From Aphelenchoides besseyi (Eukaryota; Nematoda; Chromadorea; Rhabditida; Aphelenchoididae): 64,000 nucleotides of DNA. Numbering within the stretch: position 1 is the first letter of the stretch; each line of letters begins with the position of its first letter. The stretch spans positions 6,882,001 to 6,946,000 of the forward strand of contig JAMPIQ010000001.1 of NCBI GenBank assembly GCA_024699855.1, read 5' to 3'. A program made the position numbers and the translations under genes. Under the pieces are notes generated by a model that saw only the letters and a list, made by a program, of their open reading frames with translations, had not been told where the DNA came from and did no database searches. Positions 10,597 through 22,468 of this stretch are shown here, one piece after another.

Positions 10597-12673
10597 TCGA
10601 ATGAATCGTCATTTCTCTGTCAACTACTTTGTAATTGGTTTAAACGGATGTAGTTTGTTGCTAAAATTGAGCCGTTCATTGAAGTCAGCAATTTGAAAAC
10701 GAGTGCATTTGTTCTTTGTCTTTCAATCCCGTTTGTCTTCTCTCGACTATGCACATCATGGATTGGATGTTTGGAACGTTGCGCAAACGTATTTCTTTCC
10801 ATTTAAGCGGCTTGAAGACACGCAACTGGGAGACGATCTTTATTTCGTTCGTCTTAATTGCACCGCCCATTGTCGCAAACCCTTTTGATTCATGAAGTAA
10901 TAGCCGATTTGGGGAGCTACACCGAACACGACTTTCGGATTCGACTGCCAACAATCCAAAACGATCGCCATTTTGCCCACGAATCGATCTGCGCAATCGC
11001 TTCGATGGTTTCCGGATTACCGCCCTATAGTTTTTGCATCGTATATGTTACGCACGATTGATCGAATGTGCGTCACGGGTCAGTAGTCAAACGAAACGAT
11101 AGACGTAACATCAAGAAGCCGACTGATCGCTTTTTCTGATGCCGTGGCGCGCATTTCATTTCCTCGTCGGTTTTCTGCTCGTGTTTTGAAGAACGAAATC
11201 GATCGTTTTCGGGCGCTTCGAATTCGTTGGTTATTTTCGAGTTCTTATTCGCCCTCCGTTTTCTTCTTTTTCGACTTTGTCGCTTTTGCTCTTCGTGCTT
11301 CCGGTAGCGCTGGTGACTGCCTTCTCAAAAATGACCTATTGAGGATGGTTGTCAGATTCCCTGTTGTCTGAACTCGATCAATCGCAACTCGTCTGCTCGA
11401 TCGGTTCGAACGAGTGATTGCGCGATCTCGGCGGAAGCGGCCAGACGGATCTTCGCCATAAACTCGTCTGCTTCGGACGTGAATCTCTCGATCGTAAAAC
11501 TGGTTGCAATTCGTCGATCTTCCTTTCTTTATGGGTTCTGATAAAGAGGAGCAGATGAGCATCTCGACTACGAATTCGATTACCTTCTCGCGATCTGCTC
11601 GTGAGTTTACGAATTGGAAAACAGGAGACGGTCACGCATCTGAAGCAAATGACTCATATTGTTGATTAATCGAAACCTTTCGATTGTTTTTGTGTCATCG
11701 GGACACTTCGGATAATGATGTCAGTTCTGAATGCGTGACGGGCAACTTCAAGTGTTGGAGGTCGCACGCCATTGTTCGGATTTGAAGTTTGTTTTCCTCA
11801 ATTATGCGCAGCTAACCGTTCGAAATACACACGCTTATTCGCCGCAACAAGTGGAACAAGACCTTCCAATCACACGCTCTTTGTTCCCCGACCTTATCCG
11901 AACATTCACGGCATCTCCATCATGCAATCCATTCGGTTGATGTCGTGCAATCGTCGACGTAACTATCCACTTTGATTTACGTGCATTTTGCGGTTAAATT
12001 AATGCAAAACATCTGCGAATCCAGAAGTTCCATTCCGAGTGCTCGTTTTTATCGTGACCTCGATCTCTTTCAATGGCCTCCTTCTTCTTTTACGACCGAT
12101 TTCCAACATTTCGATTTGTCCCGCAAATCCAATGACTCCTAAGGTAGTTGGTGGAACCGCTCCAGCAGTTAAGGTCTTTCGATGACGAAGCGGCGAGTCA
12201 TAGGAATTGTTTTCCGGTGGGAACAAAGACAAACCGCTCACTTCACCTTTGACGGTAATTAGACGGCTCATCTCTCGTATTGGTTCGATTTGCTCGTTTG
12301 TGAGTGTGCAAGCTGCTTAGTCGAGATGGACAAATTCAACGACTTTCGTTTTCTAACTCATCAGTTCTCTCTTTTCACAATTGAATTCATTTTACTACTC
12401 TTTCGCTGTAAGAAGAAATACACGGCGAATCGAGCAGTTTTATTTGACGGATCCCAAACCAACAAAATGCCCTTGGCGGTGGTTAGAAACACTTCGAGAC
12501 GCAAATCGAATCAAAACGATGAACGAGCGTGAAAAACGGCGCGCGAGTTAAAGAGGCGACGAGCACAATGCCATTCGCTCTACTTCACATCGTTTGATCG
12601 AATTCGCGTGCCGTTTTCTCTTTCAGATTCTTGATTTTGTTTGCTTTTCAGGCCGCCGTGTGGCCGACAAGAG
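10597..12673. other. About 2 kb without a supported gene
   Basis: Many overlapping ORFs of 60-105 codons occur on both strands, but none resembles a known protein and none links into a spliced model. The best of them is minus 11999-12271 (91 codons, MSRLITVKGEVSGLSLF onward), kept only as a weak candidate. The last 100 bp before 12674 are presumably promoter for the BPI/LBP gene. Confidence 0.4.
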
Positions 12674-14690
12674 ATGTTAAGGTGGCCAAGCATAACCACA
12701 ATATGCATCGCTTTGCTCTTTTGTATTAGCGGTATCAACGCTCAATCGCTAGCAAGTAAGTTCGCACAAACACTACCATCTGCATAACGCTCCATTGCAG
12801 ATTCTTTTTTCACTGAACCGAACACATTCGCCGGTTTCACAACACGAATAAACAGCCGAGCACTCGATTTGCTGGCTGATTATCTCAAACAACGGGTTAA
12901 TAAGTTTGTCAAATTTGGGACTGTCGCCTTCAATCTGACCGTTCCGCTCACTCCACAAGTTCGATTTTCCCTCCAATCCAATGGTGTAACATTGTTTGAT
13001 GGAGCAACTTTTGCTTCGCAGTTGAAAGTTACGGCAGGACGCGAAATTGTGTGGACGGTAAGTGACACTATTTACTGCGTATTATGAAGTTTTATTTAGG
13101 GTTCGAATTTACGAGTTACAGTGAACGCAATCTATCGATTGATAAGCGCAGCGGGAGAAATCTCCGGGCAAGTGCCCATTTCATTCGAACGAACTGTCAT
13201 TGAATTGGGACTTTTGACGAACGTGAATGCAGACGGACATTTGAAAACCGATCTTCACAGATGTCGTGTTGTACTCAGCGATCTTCGTGTTGATTTCCCG
13301 CCATCGGACATCGAACTCATTCGCAGTTACGTGCCGTTTGTTCATCGAGCTGTTCGTGATCAAATTGACAACGTGCGTTTGTAAAGTTGGAAATTTTGAA
13401 TACAAATCGAAGTTTAGTTGCTATGTCCAACATTCCACGCAGAGCTTGTTCCCGTGATTTCTAATCGCTTGTTAAACACCCCGCTAAGTGCCGCTCTTTT
13501 CGATCACTACTTCATCAACTACGGACTCATCGGCCCTCTACTCTATCAAAATGATGCTATTGAAATGCTTCATCGTGGCAACGTGTTTGGAATTCTTAGA
13601 CAAGGACGAACACGTTTAAATGATTTCCGACTTCCGTTCCGATCCGCACCGTTGATTAGCTCGGCAGACACACAACATATGGTGACGTTCCAACTGAGCA
13701 ATTACACAATTTCGAGTTTACTTTTCTGGATGGATCAATATCGGTAAGGTGTGCGGAAAAGAGGTTGATTTTTGTGTTCAACTTTAGAAAGTTCGATTAT
13801 GAAATCAGCAAACAGAGTGTAAACGACACGAACATTGCCGGTTACTTGAGAACCGAATGCGGAGCTCAAGATATTTGCGCGGGCACCTTGTTTCCGGGTA
13901 TGTTGAACTGTTAATTGATCGAAATTGACAAATTGAGTTCCAGCGTTAGCTCAACGATTCTCCAACGGTCTTGTTAACATCAAAACACACACCGTCACAT
14001 TTCCACATGTTCGCTTTGAACCCGGAAAAGTTGTGATTGTTGTGGATAGTCGAATTGATGCGTTTGTTGCGGTAAGCAGACTTATCAACACAACCAGTTT
14101 AATCGATCATCCACGGCTTTAAAACCTGTTTTGCGATTTCAATTGCGCGTTTATCAATGTAACCGACGATTTCAATTGTTTCATCCATTATCCAAAATGT
14201 CAAAGAAATCTTCTGTTTACAGCAATCAGAGAAGAACCGTCGTTTTATGACCGCCAACATGTTAGCAGAACTCGGTCTACGAAAGGTGAAGTTCAAGGAT
14301 TACACGTTGACCGGACAATTGAACATTGAATCGTTCAAAATCAGCGATGTTGTCAGTCTCGTCGACGGAATCGACGCGGGATCAATTGAGTTTCTTATCA
14401 ACGCTCTCAACGACCTTATAATCAACGACGATATCACAAAGAAACTTAAAGATGGTAACCAGTTAATCGAATATCCGCATTTGCAACTTTTTGATTTAGG
14501 AATCAAATTACCGATTGTTTTTGATTTTGAACAAACCACATCACAAGTCACTTTCGAGAAAGATCGAATGGTCATCGGAGCCGATTTCTGTTTCGAAGAA
14601 AATTGTAAAACTGCTGCTGCGGCTGCTTCAGCGACTAAAGTGGATCAGAATCAGGACACGGACGTGAACTACTATGATGCCACTGGATGA
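12674..14690 (+). CDS. Secreted BPI/LBP/CETP-family lipid-binding protein
   Basis: The predicted product, about 545 residues, starts with a signal peptide (MLRWPSITTICIALLFCISG, cleavage after GINAQS). It continues with a BPI1-like N-terminal half (TRINSRALDLLADYLKQRV, FKT-like amphipathic strands). Further exons carry VDFPPSDIELIRSYVPF, two conserved-looking cysteines (LRTECGAQDICAG) and a BPI2-like second half (HVRFEPGKVVIVVDSRIDAF). The protein ends with an Ala-rich and acidic tail at TGA 14688-14690. The family forms boomerang-shaped carriers for phospholipids, LPS or sterols; the ligand here cannot be told from sequence. Seven exons; most introns are 43-50 nt, but the one at about 14073-14220 is 148 nt. 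Convergent with the EFHC1-like gene. Confidence 0.8.
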
Positions 14691-14979
14691 ACGATTATCA
14701 TTATTATTCTCTTTCGATCTGTTATGCGTCCACATTAAACTTGTGGATATTAGGGCTGAATGGCACTTTGAACTCGGGTCACTTATTCTATATTTCATGT
14801 TCTTTTCTCCATTTGTTGCCTCAAGTTTTTAGTTTGTTAATGTTCTCATTAACGAAATCAAAAAGTAGGTTGTTTTGCCGAGTGGTTTCATTTTCTTCGT
14901 CTTTCTAATTTCAACTGAAACGGGTCTCATATTATTTGTTGTGTCTGTACAGCACGTTTATTTCGTATAAAATCGTCCA

Positions 14980-16717
14980 TCAAAGATCGTCGACGTCCCA
15001 ATCCGCAAAAGCTGAACTCTCAATATCGGTCGGTTTCTGTTGAAGTGAATTCAGGAAGCGTAACGTGTCGGGATGTGGTTCGCCGAGAACGAATTCCCAT
15101 TTGAAAACTTTAAGTTTTGCATTCGGCACAAACGTTTTCAGTTCCAAGTGCGAAACATCGATGTCCAATAGAAATGTTCGACCTCAAATCAAAATACCAC
15201 ATCAACATTCGAACTCACTTACCTTTCGACCAATCTCTGAGTCGACTGACTTCAAAGATGTCCAGACGACGATGATTCAAGTAATAAAAGATCAAAAAGT
15301 TTGTTGCCGGGAACTCGCTCTAAAATGATGAATACTTGAAAATACACGGACCAGCGAATTACGTTTGTTGCTTTGAAAACCAATTGCGTGGGCAGAGTCT
15401 CGAATTGTTCGATCGGTGGTCCTTTTTCTAAAACCGAAAGTGGACAATCGCCAAAAGAACTTTCTCCGTATTGTTGTCTCATAAATTCTCTTGTGGCTTC
15501 CCCTTCACAATCATAGATGTACATGGGACGTTTGAAAACTTCTATCCATATGCCTGGTCGGAAATTACGCACACGATAATAACGCGGAAAACGATCACGA
15601 GTCAAATAAGGAAGACGAGAAGCCTTGAGAAAGAGCGGATGTTCGAAGCCGTTTCCATATCCAAGAGTTGTCTCGTTCAAAGTCACCGTATCATCATCGG
15701 GACATGCGGACATTCGAAACGTTCTTTTCACTTTTGTGCCATGAAAATCGTTTTTAGAATCCAACCATGCGACATGAAACAACAACAATTGAGGTGCGGT
15801 TTCCCAGCTGATTTTTTCAGTTTCCTGAAATTTTAATATGATTCTACTTGTTTCTTCAGTCGTTTACTTCTTGTTGCAGTAGTCTCGATGGCGATTCGAT
15901 ATCGCGAAAAATTTGTTGTGGACGAAAGTGCTTGAAAACGTTCCAAGCATCAGTAGGAAACTGTTCAATTTTCCCAACAGGATGTCCGCGATCCTCTAGA
16001 AAACTCTAAACCACTTATGTTTATACGGGGAACACTGTTTTTAACCTTCGTGAAGTCATCACAAGCCACAACTCGATAGTTTTTCCCGAATAAGTTGATG
16101 TCATGGCCAATTTTAATGTCTTTCCACGTTAAATGCTCTTCTCCAACACGTTTGTTTTGTCGCGGTACCTTTTGTCTTGTGAACATTCGTCCTTGCAAGT
16201 GACCGGAGTTTGTACTATGCGGTTCGAAAAGCGAAATCGTTTCATCATCCAAATGATAAGTCAACTTCATTGGACGTATCTTCAACAGCTCGCCTTCGAC
16301 TCCGTCAGTCTCGTTCAAATACAAGTAAAAACATAAGTTCGCCTTGTGAAGTGGGTCGAAGAACTCAGGTCTCAACATCAACATTAAGTTTACTATCAAA
16401 ATCAAACCTACGCAGCCGAAGTTCTCGGTTCCCAAGTTGGTGGCATTTTCTTCGAGAGTTTGAAGAACGACTCATCCCCGACCTTTGTCAGCACTTGGGG
16501 TTTTGGCTAAAAATTAATCAAACAAAGTCAACAGGAAGAAACAAACTTTCGGCCGATTGAATGATCGAATGAAGAAGGTCGAATCGTCGGAAAAACAATC
16601 ACAGTTTGCGTGCTCCATACTACGGGGCGAGTCAAACATTTTGGTCGATGGAAAATGGACAAAAATCGACTGGTCGATTCCAAATAACTTCTGGACAGGA
16701 AATACGGTCGGCCACAC
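14980..16717 (-). CDS. EFHC1/EFHC2-like DM10-domain protein
   Basis: EFHC proteins are axoneme/microtubule-associated proteins built from DM10 domains. Domain 1 reads EFFDPLHKANLCFYLYLNET, then DDETISLFEPHSTNSG, LTWKDIKIGHDINLFGK and ACDDFTK, which fit the DM10 pattern closely. Domain 2 covers HVAWLDSKNDFHGTKVKRTF to IYDCEGEATREFMRQQYG. Domain 3 starts NVIRWSSEFPATNFLIFYYL and continues into FLLDIDVSHLEL. The frame into domain 3 requires a 28-nt intron at 15320-15347. Stop TGA is at 14980-14982, with a minus-strand AATAAA 20 nt further on. The N-terminal exon (KLFGIDQSIFVHFPSTKMF) up to about 16717 is open in frame, but its start codon is not settled. It is divergent from PTCD3. Confidence 0.8.
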
Positions 16718-16993
16718 TCATTTGCTTGTTGTTCAGTCGAGTGGAATTGAAATTACAGTATTTCGACTGGTGAGCAAATGCCAAGCTATTCGAGATTGAA
16801 AATAAATTTCGATGATGATCATTTTGTTTGTTGGTATGTAATCTGAAATGGTTGGAACTGTTTGTAAGTATACAATTGAAATGCGTTCAAAGAAGAAACT
16901 TTCTAGCGGAATCTTTGGCGAAACGTTTGTCTCAACCGTTGTGCTTATAGTCGACATTATCTCAATAGTTTTAGGTGTTAAGAGATTTGAAAG

Positions 16994-18768
16994 ATGGCAG
17001 CTCGATCGTTACCATTCAGTTTGCCAAAGAGAATCACGGTAATTTCTTCTTCATTGTGAAACTTTTCGTTTTAGCGCTCAAAAACCGATCTCTTGAAGGC
17101 ACTTTCCGCGACTGTCGGCACCGATAAAACGGCACCACATTTTGCGTTTATCGATGACCCGGCAACAATTCCAACTACTCCACAAGCCAAACGCTTGTAT
17201 TTTCTGTCCAAAGAATTTGGACGACGAGCAGCACGACAGTTAGCAGAAGAATGGCCGACGTTGTTCATGTTCGACCGCGACAAACCCCGACTCGAAGCAT
17301 TTCGACCGGAGAAACTTCCGAATCTCCTTGAAACGGAACCCGTCGACGAAACAACTTTGAAGCGATTTCTAGACGTATTACGTGTCGAAGATGCGTTGAA
17401 GGTGTACGAACGTTTGCGAACAAACAATGTTGAGTTATCGGCTGAAACTTTGCAACGGTTGTTCGAATTGGCCGCTTATTACAACTGTGAAAACGCACCA
17501 CCTTCGGAGAATTCAGAGTGGCCGGGACTACGTTTATTCTACGAAGATCCAAAGAAATCGGTAGAAAAACACGTGAGTTTTCGATTACTTCGGTTGTCAC
17601 ATGTTTGCAGTTGTTTAGGCAGAAATGGTGGGACTACTTTTCAATCAGGTGCCTAAAACACAAGAAAATTACTCCACAATGATTTGCTGGTTGGCCAAAT
17701 TTGGAGGCAAGAACGCAAAAACCAAAGCAATCACACTCTTGGAGACGATGGCTAGTCAACAACAAGTTCCTGAATCTTCCGCTCTTACTCTCCTTATTCA
17801 CAGTATGCATTCGATGAGTGATGTTCATCAGGTGTTCCAGAAAATGGTCGAATTGCAAATTCGACCAACTATTCAGCACTTTAATGCGGCAATCAAAGCG
17901 ACAAGCATGGTAAGCGACATTCGATTAAGATGAATAATATCGTATTTTCAGAACAAAAAGTTTGAAGCAAAATGGACAGAAAGCAAAAAGTATTTGGCTG
18001 AGATTGCTCATTGTGGTTTACGACCAAGTTTAACAACATACGAACTGATTTTGTTTATCTTAAAATCGGAGGATGACAATCCAAACAGCAAACAACTTTC
18101 AATGGCAATCAACGCTCTGTCAGAGGCGTTAGATGAATTGGAGTCACGACCAACAATTGAGCCTGTGGAAGCAACGGATCAGCTATTTTTCGCTACTGCA
18201 ATGAACGTTGCTGTCTTAGGAAACAATAGAGCTTTGGTGGATCGTATTGAAAAGCTGTATCAATCGCCGAGGAATCACGTCAAAATGATCGTTTTCAACA
18301 ACGAGTCCTCTTTCTATGTCGAGTTTCTGTTGTACAAAATCGATTTTCTCGACATTGCTGAAACAGAACGTTTGTACAAAGAGCTTGTGCCTCGAGTTGT
18401 TGGAGTGAACATGAGTTTGATTAATGCAATGTTGAAGAAACTCGAAGCGGTATGTTTTATAATCTTATTTGTTCAGTAGCCTTCTTTAAGGGCGGTCGTC
18501 CGTGGTCGTTGTTTCGACGTGTTATTGAAGACGCAATCAATGCTCGTCAATTACTTCACGACAAAATGTGCACTGCTTTACTCAATGAAGTAAAGAACTA
18601 CGATGTTACGGTACGTATTTACAACAATTCAGTTTGATGTTTGAAGGCTTTTTGCAGAAGTTGAACGAATCTGAACGCGAAGATTGCGAGCAACTGCTTT
18701 CGCGAATCGAAACAGGAATTGAGGACATTCGTGAGATGCGAGAACATCAGAACTCGATGAAGAAGTAA
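16994..18768 (+). CDS. PTCD3: PTCD3/mS39, mitochondrial small-subunit PPR protein
   Basis: The protein, about 510 residues, belongs to the pentatricopeptide-repeat protein PTCD3 family (mS39 of the mitoribosome small subunit, needed for mitochondrial translation). The N-terminus MAARSLPFSLPKRITRSKT is basic and Ser-rich like a mitochondrial presequence. The family block FIDDPATIPTTPQAKRLYFL with LSKEFGRRAARQLAEEWP and LFMFDRDKPRLEAF is clear. Helical PPR-type repeats follow (IRPTIQHFNAAIKA, GLRPSLTTYELILF). The end is EHQNSMKK with TAA at 18766-18768. Six or seven exons use short canonical introns; the acceptor near 18489 is TTTAAG, less pyrimidine-rich than usual. The gene is head-to-head with the EFHC1-like gene. 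Confidence 0.9.
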
Positions 18769-18932
18769 TTCTTTCCATTAGAAATAGTTGTTATTTTTGT
18801 TGTTTTAATTAAAGACTTTTCATCACACATGGTTAGATGCTGAAGAAAAGACCATGAAATAACAAAACGGTTTATTAGATTATTACGTGGTGCATAAAGT
18901 AAGGAATTCGTATACTAAATACTGGTAATCTT

Positions 18933-19464
18933 CTATTTTCCGAGTCGAGTTGCCGCACATTGGAGTTGACGGCGTTTCTCGAGGATGAAGAGAACGTCCT
19001 AAAAGAACAATGTAAATGCAATTTTAAGGATTGCTTACCTGCAATAGACTTTGCACTTCATCTGCAGTCAGATTCAGACAACGAAGTTTCTCCGGATTCT
19101 TTTGAAATTCTTTTACATCTTCAATAGAGTAACAGAAGTTGGATAATAGAGTGTCTACGGGAGTTCTGTTCTCTTGTATTTTTCCAATGCGAAGAAGTTC
19201 GACTTCATTTTGTAAGCTACTGAAATCAATCTTATAGCGGTCGAGCGTATTGTTTGGTCTAACTTTTTGCTACGTTGATGTTGACGTGCGATTGCGTAGT
19301 CGTGATTGAAACTCAACGACGGAAACTCGGAAGGAATCACTCTACCACATTTCTGCAACAACTAAAGAAACATACGATTAAGAACTAGAGTTTACGGTAA
19401 CAACAACCTGTTTCAAGTGAGTTGTTCGTTTAGACGGAGCTAAAAGTTGCAGTTCGTTTTTCAT
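18933..19464 (-). CDS. Small coiled-coil protein, unknown function
   Basis: Four exons give about 133 residues starting MKNELQLLAPSKRTTHLKQ. Exon 2 begins LLQKCGRVIPSEFP. A 44-nt intron (GTTAGACC to GATTTCAG, about 19216-19259) then joins to NSLQNEVELLRIGK; reading through it instead changes frame and ends early. The rest reads NFCYSIEDVKEFQKNPEKLR and LTADEVQSLLQDVLFILEKR, then TAG at 18933-18935. The heptad-rich leucine pattern suggests a coiled coil in a small complex (similar in size to BORC, kinetochore or Mediator subunits), but I cannot assign it. It lies convergent and just downstream of PTCD3. Confidence 0.6.
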
Positions 19465-19477
19465 ACCGCGTGAACGA

Positions 19478-19893
19478 ATGGCAGCGGTTTGTGATTAACC
19501 TAAAGATAAGCTGCTTAGCGTTCGAACGCAAAACATCTTTCCACGAACACGATTTTCACTCAACGTTAATTGCACGAGCACAGAAACAATAAGCCCCTAC
19601 AATTCACACGTTCAAAGTCATTTGTATACGGTAATAAACGTGAAGAGCAAGAAGGATTGAAAATCGAAATCTTGCAAGCAATCGTAGAGCTTGAACTCAC
19701 TTGTAAAAGGCACGTGGAGCGAAATAACGAACTGCGCGTACAAGTGAGTTCATTCCTTACAAGCTGGGAAGAAAATTTAAACCGCTGGGCGTTTTAATTC
19801 TTCGTTCGATTCCTGTTTTTTTGGTGGAATCGTGGCATTTTACAGTTGGAAGGAAGGGGACCGCCAACGCCCGGTCGCTATATCGCAATCTAA
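19478..19893 (+). CDS. Possible short coiled-coil protein
   Basis: One candidate structure starts at ATG 19478 (MAA), splices GCG|GTTTGT to GCACGAG|CAC, then reads HRNNKPLQFTRSKSFVYGNK and LKIEILQAIVELELTCKRHV. A 101-nt intron leads to LEGRGPPTPGRYIAI and TAA at 19891-19893. The middle exon with its GTGAGT donor and the TTTTACAG acceptor are good. The first junction has a weak acceptor. The ATG would lie only 13 bp from that of the divergent gene, so the 5' end may be wrong. Confidence 0.35.
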
Positions 19894-20134
19894 AGGTAAT
19901 GCTCAGGTCCAAGCGGTGTGTGCATATTTGACGCGTTCTCTAGACGCTTCTTAAGCGACTTAAGTGAAGATCTTATTTTTAGACAATCAAACCGGAATTT
20001 TCGCGCCTCTCTTCCAGGCGTTTTCTTGGTCACTGGCGCGTGCTCGTCAAACGGTTTCGTCGTACGTACGAGGTCGTCCACGTGCGAGAACGTTCGCCGA
20101 TCGTCTAATGAAACTTGATAAACACATTACTCGA

Positions 20135-20211
20135 AGTAGCATATAAAGGCGGCTTCTAGCGCAAGGGGTTTTTCTTTAAGCGCAGTATACATTTCATTGA
20201 TAAAAGAGGTC
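20135..20211 (+). repeat. Left terminal inverted repeat (77 bp)
   Basis: It begins AGTAGCATATAAAGG and ends TAAAAGAGGTC. It is identical to the reverse complement of 26760-26836. Confidence 0.95.
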
Positions 20212-20323
20212 CAAATCACACACATGCAAAAGCTTAGAAATTCTTAATATATGTGATATTTCTTTAAGCACAGTGTATTTTCAATATAAAAGGAGGTCAA
20301 TGCATGCATAAGCTTAAAAATTC
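20171..20323 (+). repeat. Imperfect direct repeats in the left subterminal region
   Basis: Two related units of about 65-75 bp start TTTCTTTAAGCGCAGTATAC (20171) and TTTCTTTAAGCACAGTGTA (20259). Each runs through AAAAGAGGTC or AAAGGAGGTC to GCTTAGAAATTCT or GCTTAAAAATTCT. The first overlaps the TIR. Such repeats may be transposase binding sites (inference). None was seen at the right end. Confidence 0.65.
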
Positions 20324-20703
20324 TCTCATCCCAACACTATTTTTGGCTTAAAGCCCTTAAATTTGAAGAGATTTTCGTTGATTTTTACGGACTCTTATAG
20401 TTTGCAAGGTTTTTATGTTTTATAATAAATGAACTTAAAAATAAAAAGATATAAATATAGGTTTATGGATATGCACGCTTAAATATTCTTATATATGTTA
20501 CGGCCCTTTTGTCAAATGTCCCGGGACAAATGTTCAATAGCTATTTTCAAGTCAATTATTCAATTTAAACACGATATCTGAAGAAATACACTTAAGAATC
20601 ATTGGTGCATTAATTTACAAGTACTTGAGAAAATTAAACGACGACATTAATAAAGTAAACTCGACAATTAAAGGCAAGTGAAAGATCGTGAAAAGAAATG
20701 AAA

Positions 20704-22270
20704 CTATGATTGTAGATTAACAGGGTTATCATGATTTTGGCACGAGTGGCTTTTGTGATACCAAGAATTGCATGGACGATTAGATTTGAAACATTTGCAG
20801 TGGTTGGTTTGGCACTCCTGAGTGCAAGAATAGTACACGAAATCTTGAGTACCTGTAGTGGATTGAGATCCAACTGCGGCGCGAAATGAACGGTGATAAG
20901 AATCCGGAACTTCGTCAACAGTGAGAAATTGTTGAACTGTCGGGTCGATTTGGTTACGCGAATACTGTTGCGGTAAACGACCTTCTTTCGTACCCAAAGT
21001 GTACAAGTCGGTTTGCTCGTTGTGTCCCACTACAAAGGCCATTAGATTACGTGGTCCAGATTGATGTCGATCGACATGCGAGATTTTGATCAAAACGGTG
21101 GTTCCAACACAAAATGTGCCAAAACTGAAAACAAAATAAGAACACTTAAATCATTTTAATGTACTTACCGTCGTTGAGATGAACGAGGCATTCGATTCGC
21201 TTGATTTTCTGTTGACCGTAAAACAGTTTTGCGAATTTCCAATCGATTGTTGAGTTCGATTTCTTCGTTACTCCAATCTGGATCCAAATCGGGAATTATT
21301 TCGCCACCATTTTGATCAGCAATTAGTGGATACTCAATTTGGAAATTCTCATTGACTTCATTGTTGTTCTGTTGAGCTGTTTCAGTTTCCATTTGATCAC
21401 CGTCGGAACTCGTGTTGAAACGAAGTGGAGCAGCAGTCGGATCAACACCCAAAATCTCATTATAAGCAGTTAAACAATATCGATTCTTACCAAAAAGCGC
21501 TCGGTAAGGAGTCATATTGATGGCGGAATGAAAACGAGTATTTTTTGATATTGGATTGTTGGGAGTAGACGCACCCAGTGCGTTGAAGAACGTTCGGCCA
21601 AAGCCGTTGCAATCATGTCTTCGATATCACGATTTGCTCGTTCGACCAAACCTTGTGCTTCCGAATGACGTGGTTTTCCGTGTACGCATTTGGCGCCCCA
21701 TTCACGAGCAAGGTTCTCGATCGTTTCGTTCTTGAACTCGCGGCCATTGTCTGTGTGAAGGATTTTTAGGGCGCCAAATTTTGAGAAGATTTGAAGCTGA
21801 ACACGGACTGCATTTGCCGTTTTGTTTTTTACCGCCCAAAGGTTTAAGAATTTGGAGTGATGATCGATGTAAACGAGTAGATAACGGTAGTCACCGTCGG
21901 CCTGGAACGCAAAGACAATAAGAAGGTGGAAACGTACTTGCCTTTGATGTAAAGTCCACTAAATCTAATTGACAACTAGAATTAAACTCTCTTTCCAATA
22001 TGGGCTTGACAATCACTCCACGTTTGACTTTTGACTGTTTTAATTTGCCCACTTTGCAGCAGCTAAAAAATGATAAAATCAAATCTTTAAAGCGTCAAGA
22101 ACAATGCAAAAACAAAAGAGAAGTTAATCTACTTGCTCAACCCACCATATCCTTGACTCTTCAACTCGCGCAACATGATGTTGCGGCCGATGTGCCCTTC
22201 GATGTGTGGACAGACTACAGTATTTGAAAGCACTTGTCCGATCGAACGACGAGTAGAGCTTTTTTAACAG
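20704..22270 (-). pseudogene. Transposon DDE integrase, decayed
   Basis: On the minus strand the order is an H2C2-like zinc segment (HIEGHIGRNIMLRELKSQGY), then VKRGVIVKPILEREFNSS and an rve core. The core has the DDE residues in LVYIDHHSKFLNLW, ILHTDNGREFKN and SEAQGLVERANRDIED. A linker and a chromo-like LMAFVVGHNEQTDLYTLGTK follow, then a Cys-rich end (CTQECQTNHCKCFKSN, PCNSWYHKSHSCQNH). Introns include a GC-AG pair near 21903-21941. Several lesions break the frame: an in-frame TAG just before the H2C2 segment (about 22210), a one-base shift beside it, and a one-base loss in a run of six T at 21541-21546. Between these lesions the protein reads well, so this is a recently active but now inactive copy. 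Confidence 0.8.
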
Positions 22271-22468
22271 TTTGTACTTGCGACCAACACGTCTTCGTTT
22301 CTACCTAAAAGAAAACCAAATGTTAAATGTTTCGACGCAAAACTTACCGCTTGATCAGATTGTAGTCATTTGCGTGTTAGACCTTCAATCCTTCTTCGTG
22401 TCTTTTCAAGACACTCAGCGTTTTCTTGTCGTTGTTCGGTCTTTTGAGGAATGGATAGCCATTTTCGT

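Noticed and set aside
10597..12673. Many ORFs of 60-105 codons on both strands
   Set aside because: They overlap one another in several frames, lack domains and do not connect through splice sites. They look like chance open frames in CGA/TCG-rich sequence.
14073..14220. Antisense ORF (ending MDETIEIVGYIDKR to MID) inside the 148-nt BPI intron
   Set aside because: The frame overlaps the exon on the other strand, lacks splice support and is very short; probably an unusually long intron only.
16557..17042. Plus-strand ORFs upstream of PTCD3
   Set aside because: They are antisense to the likely EFHC1-like N-terminal exon and have no splice link to PTCD3 or recognisable domain.
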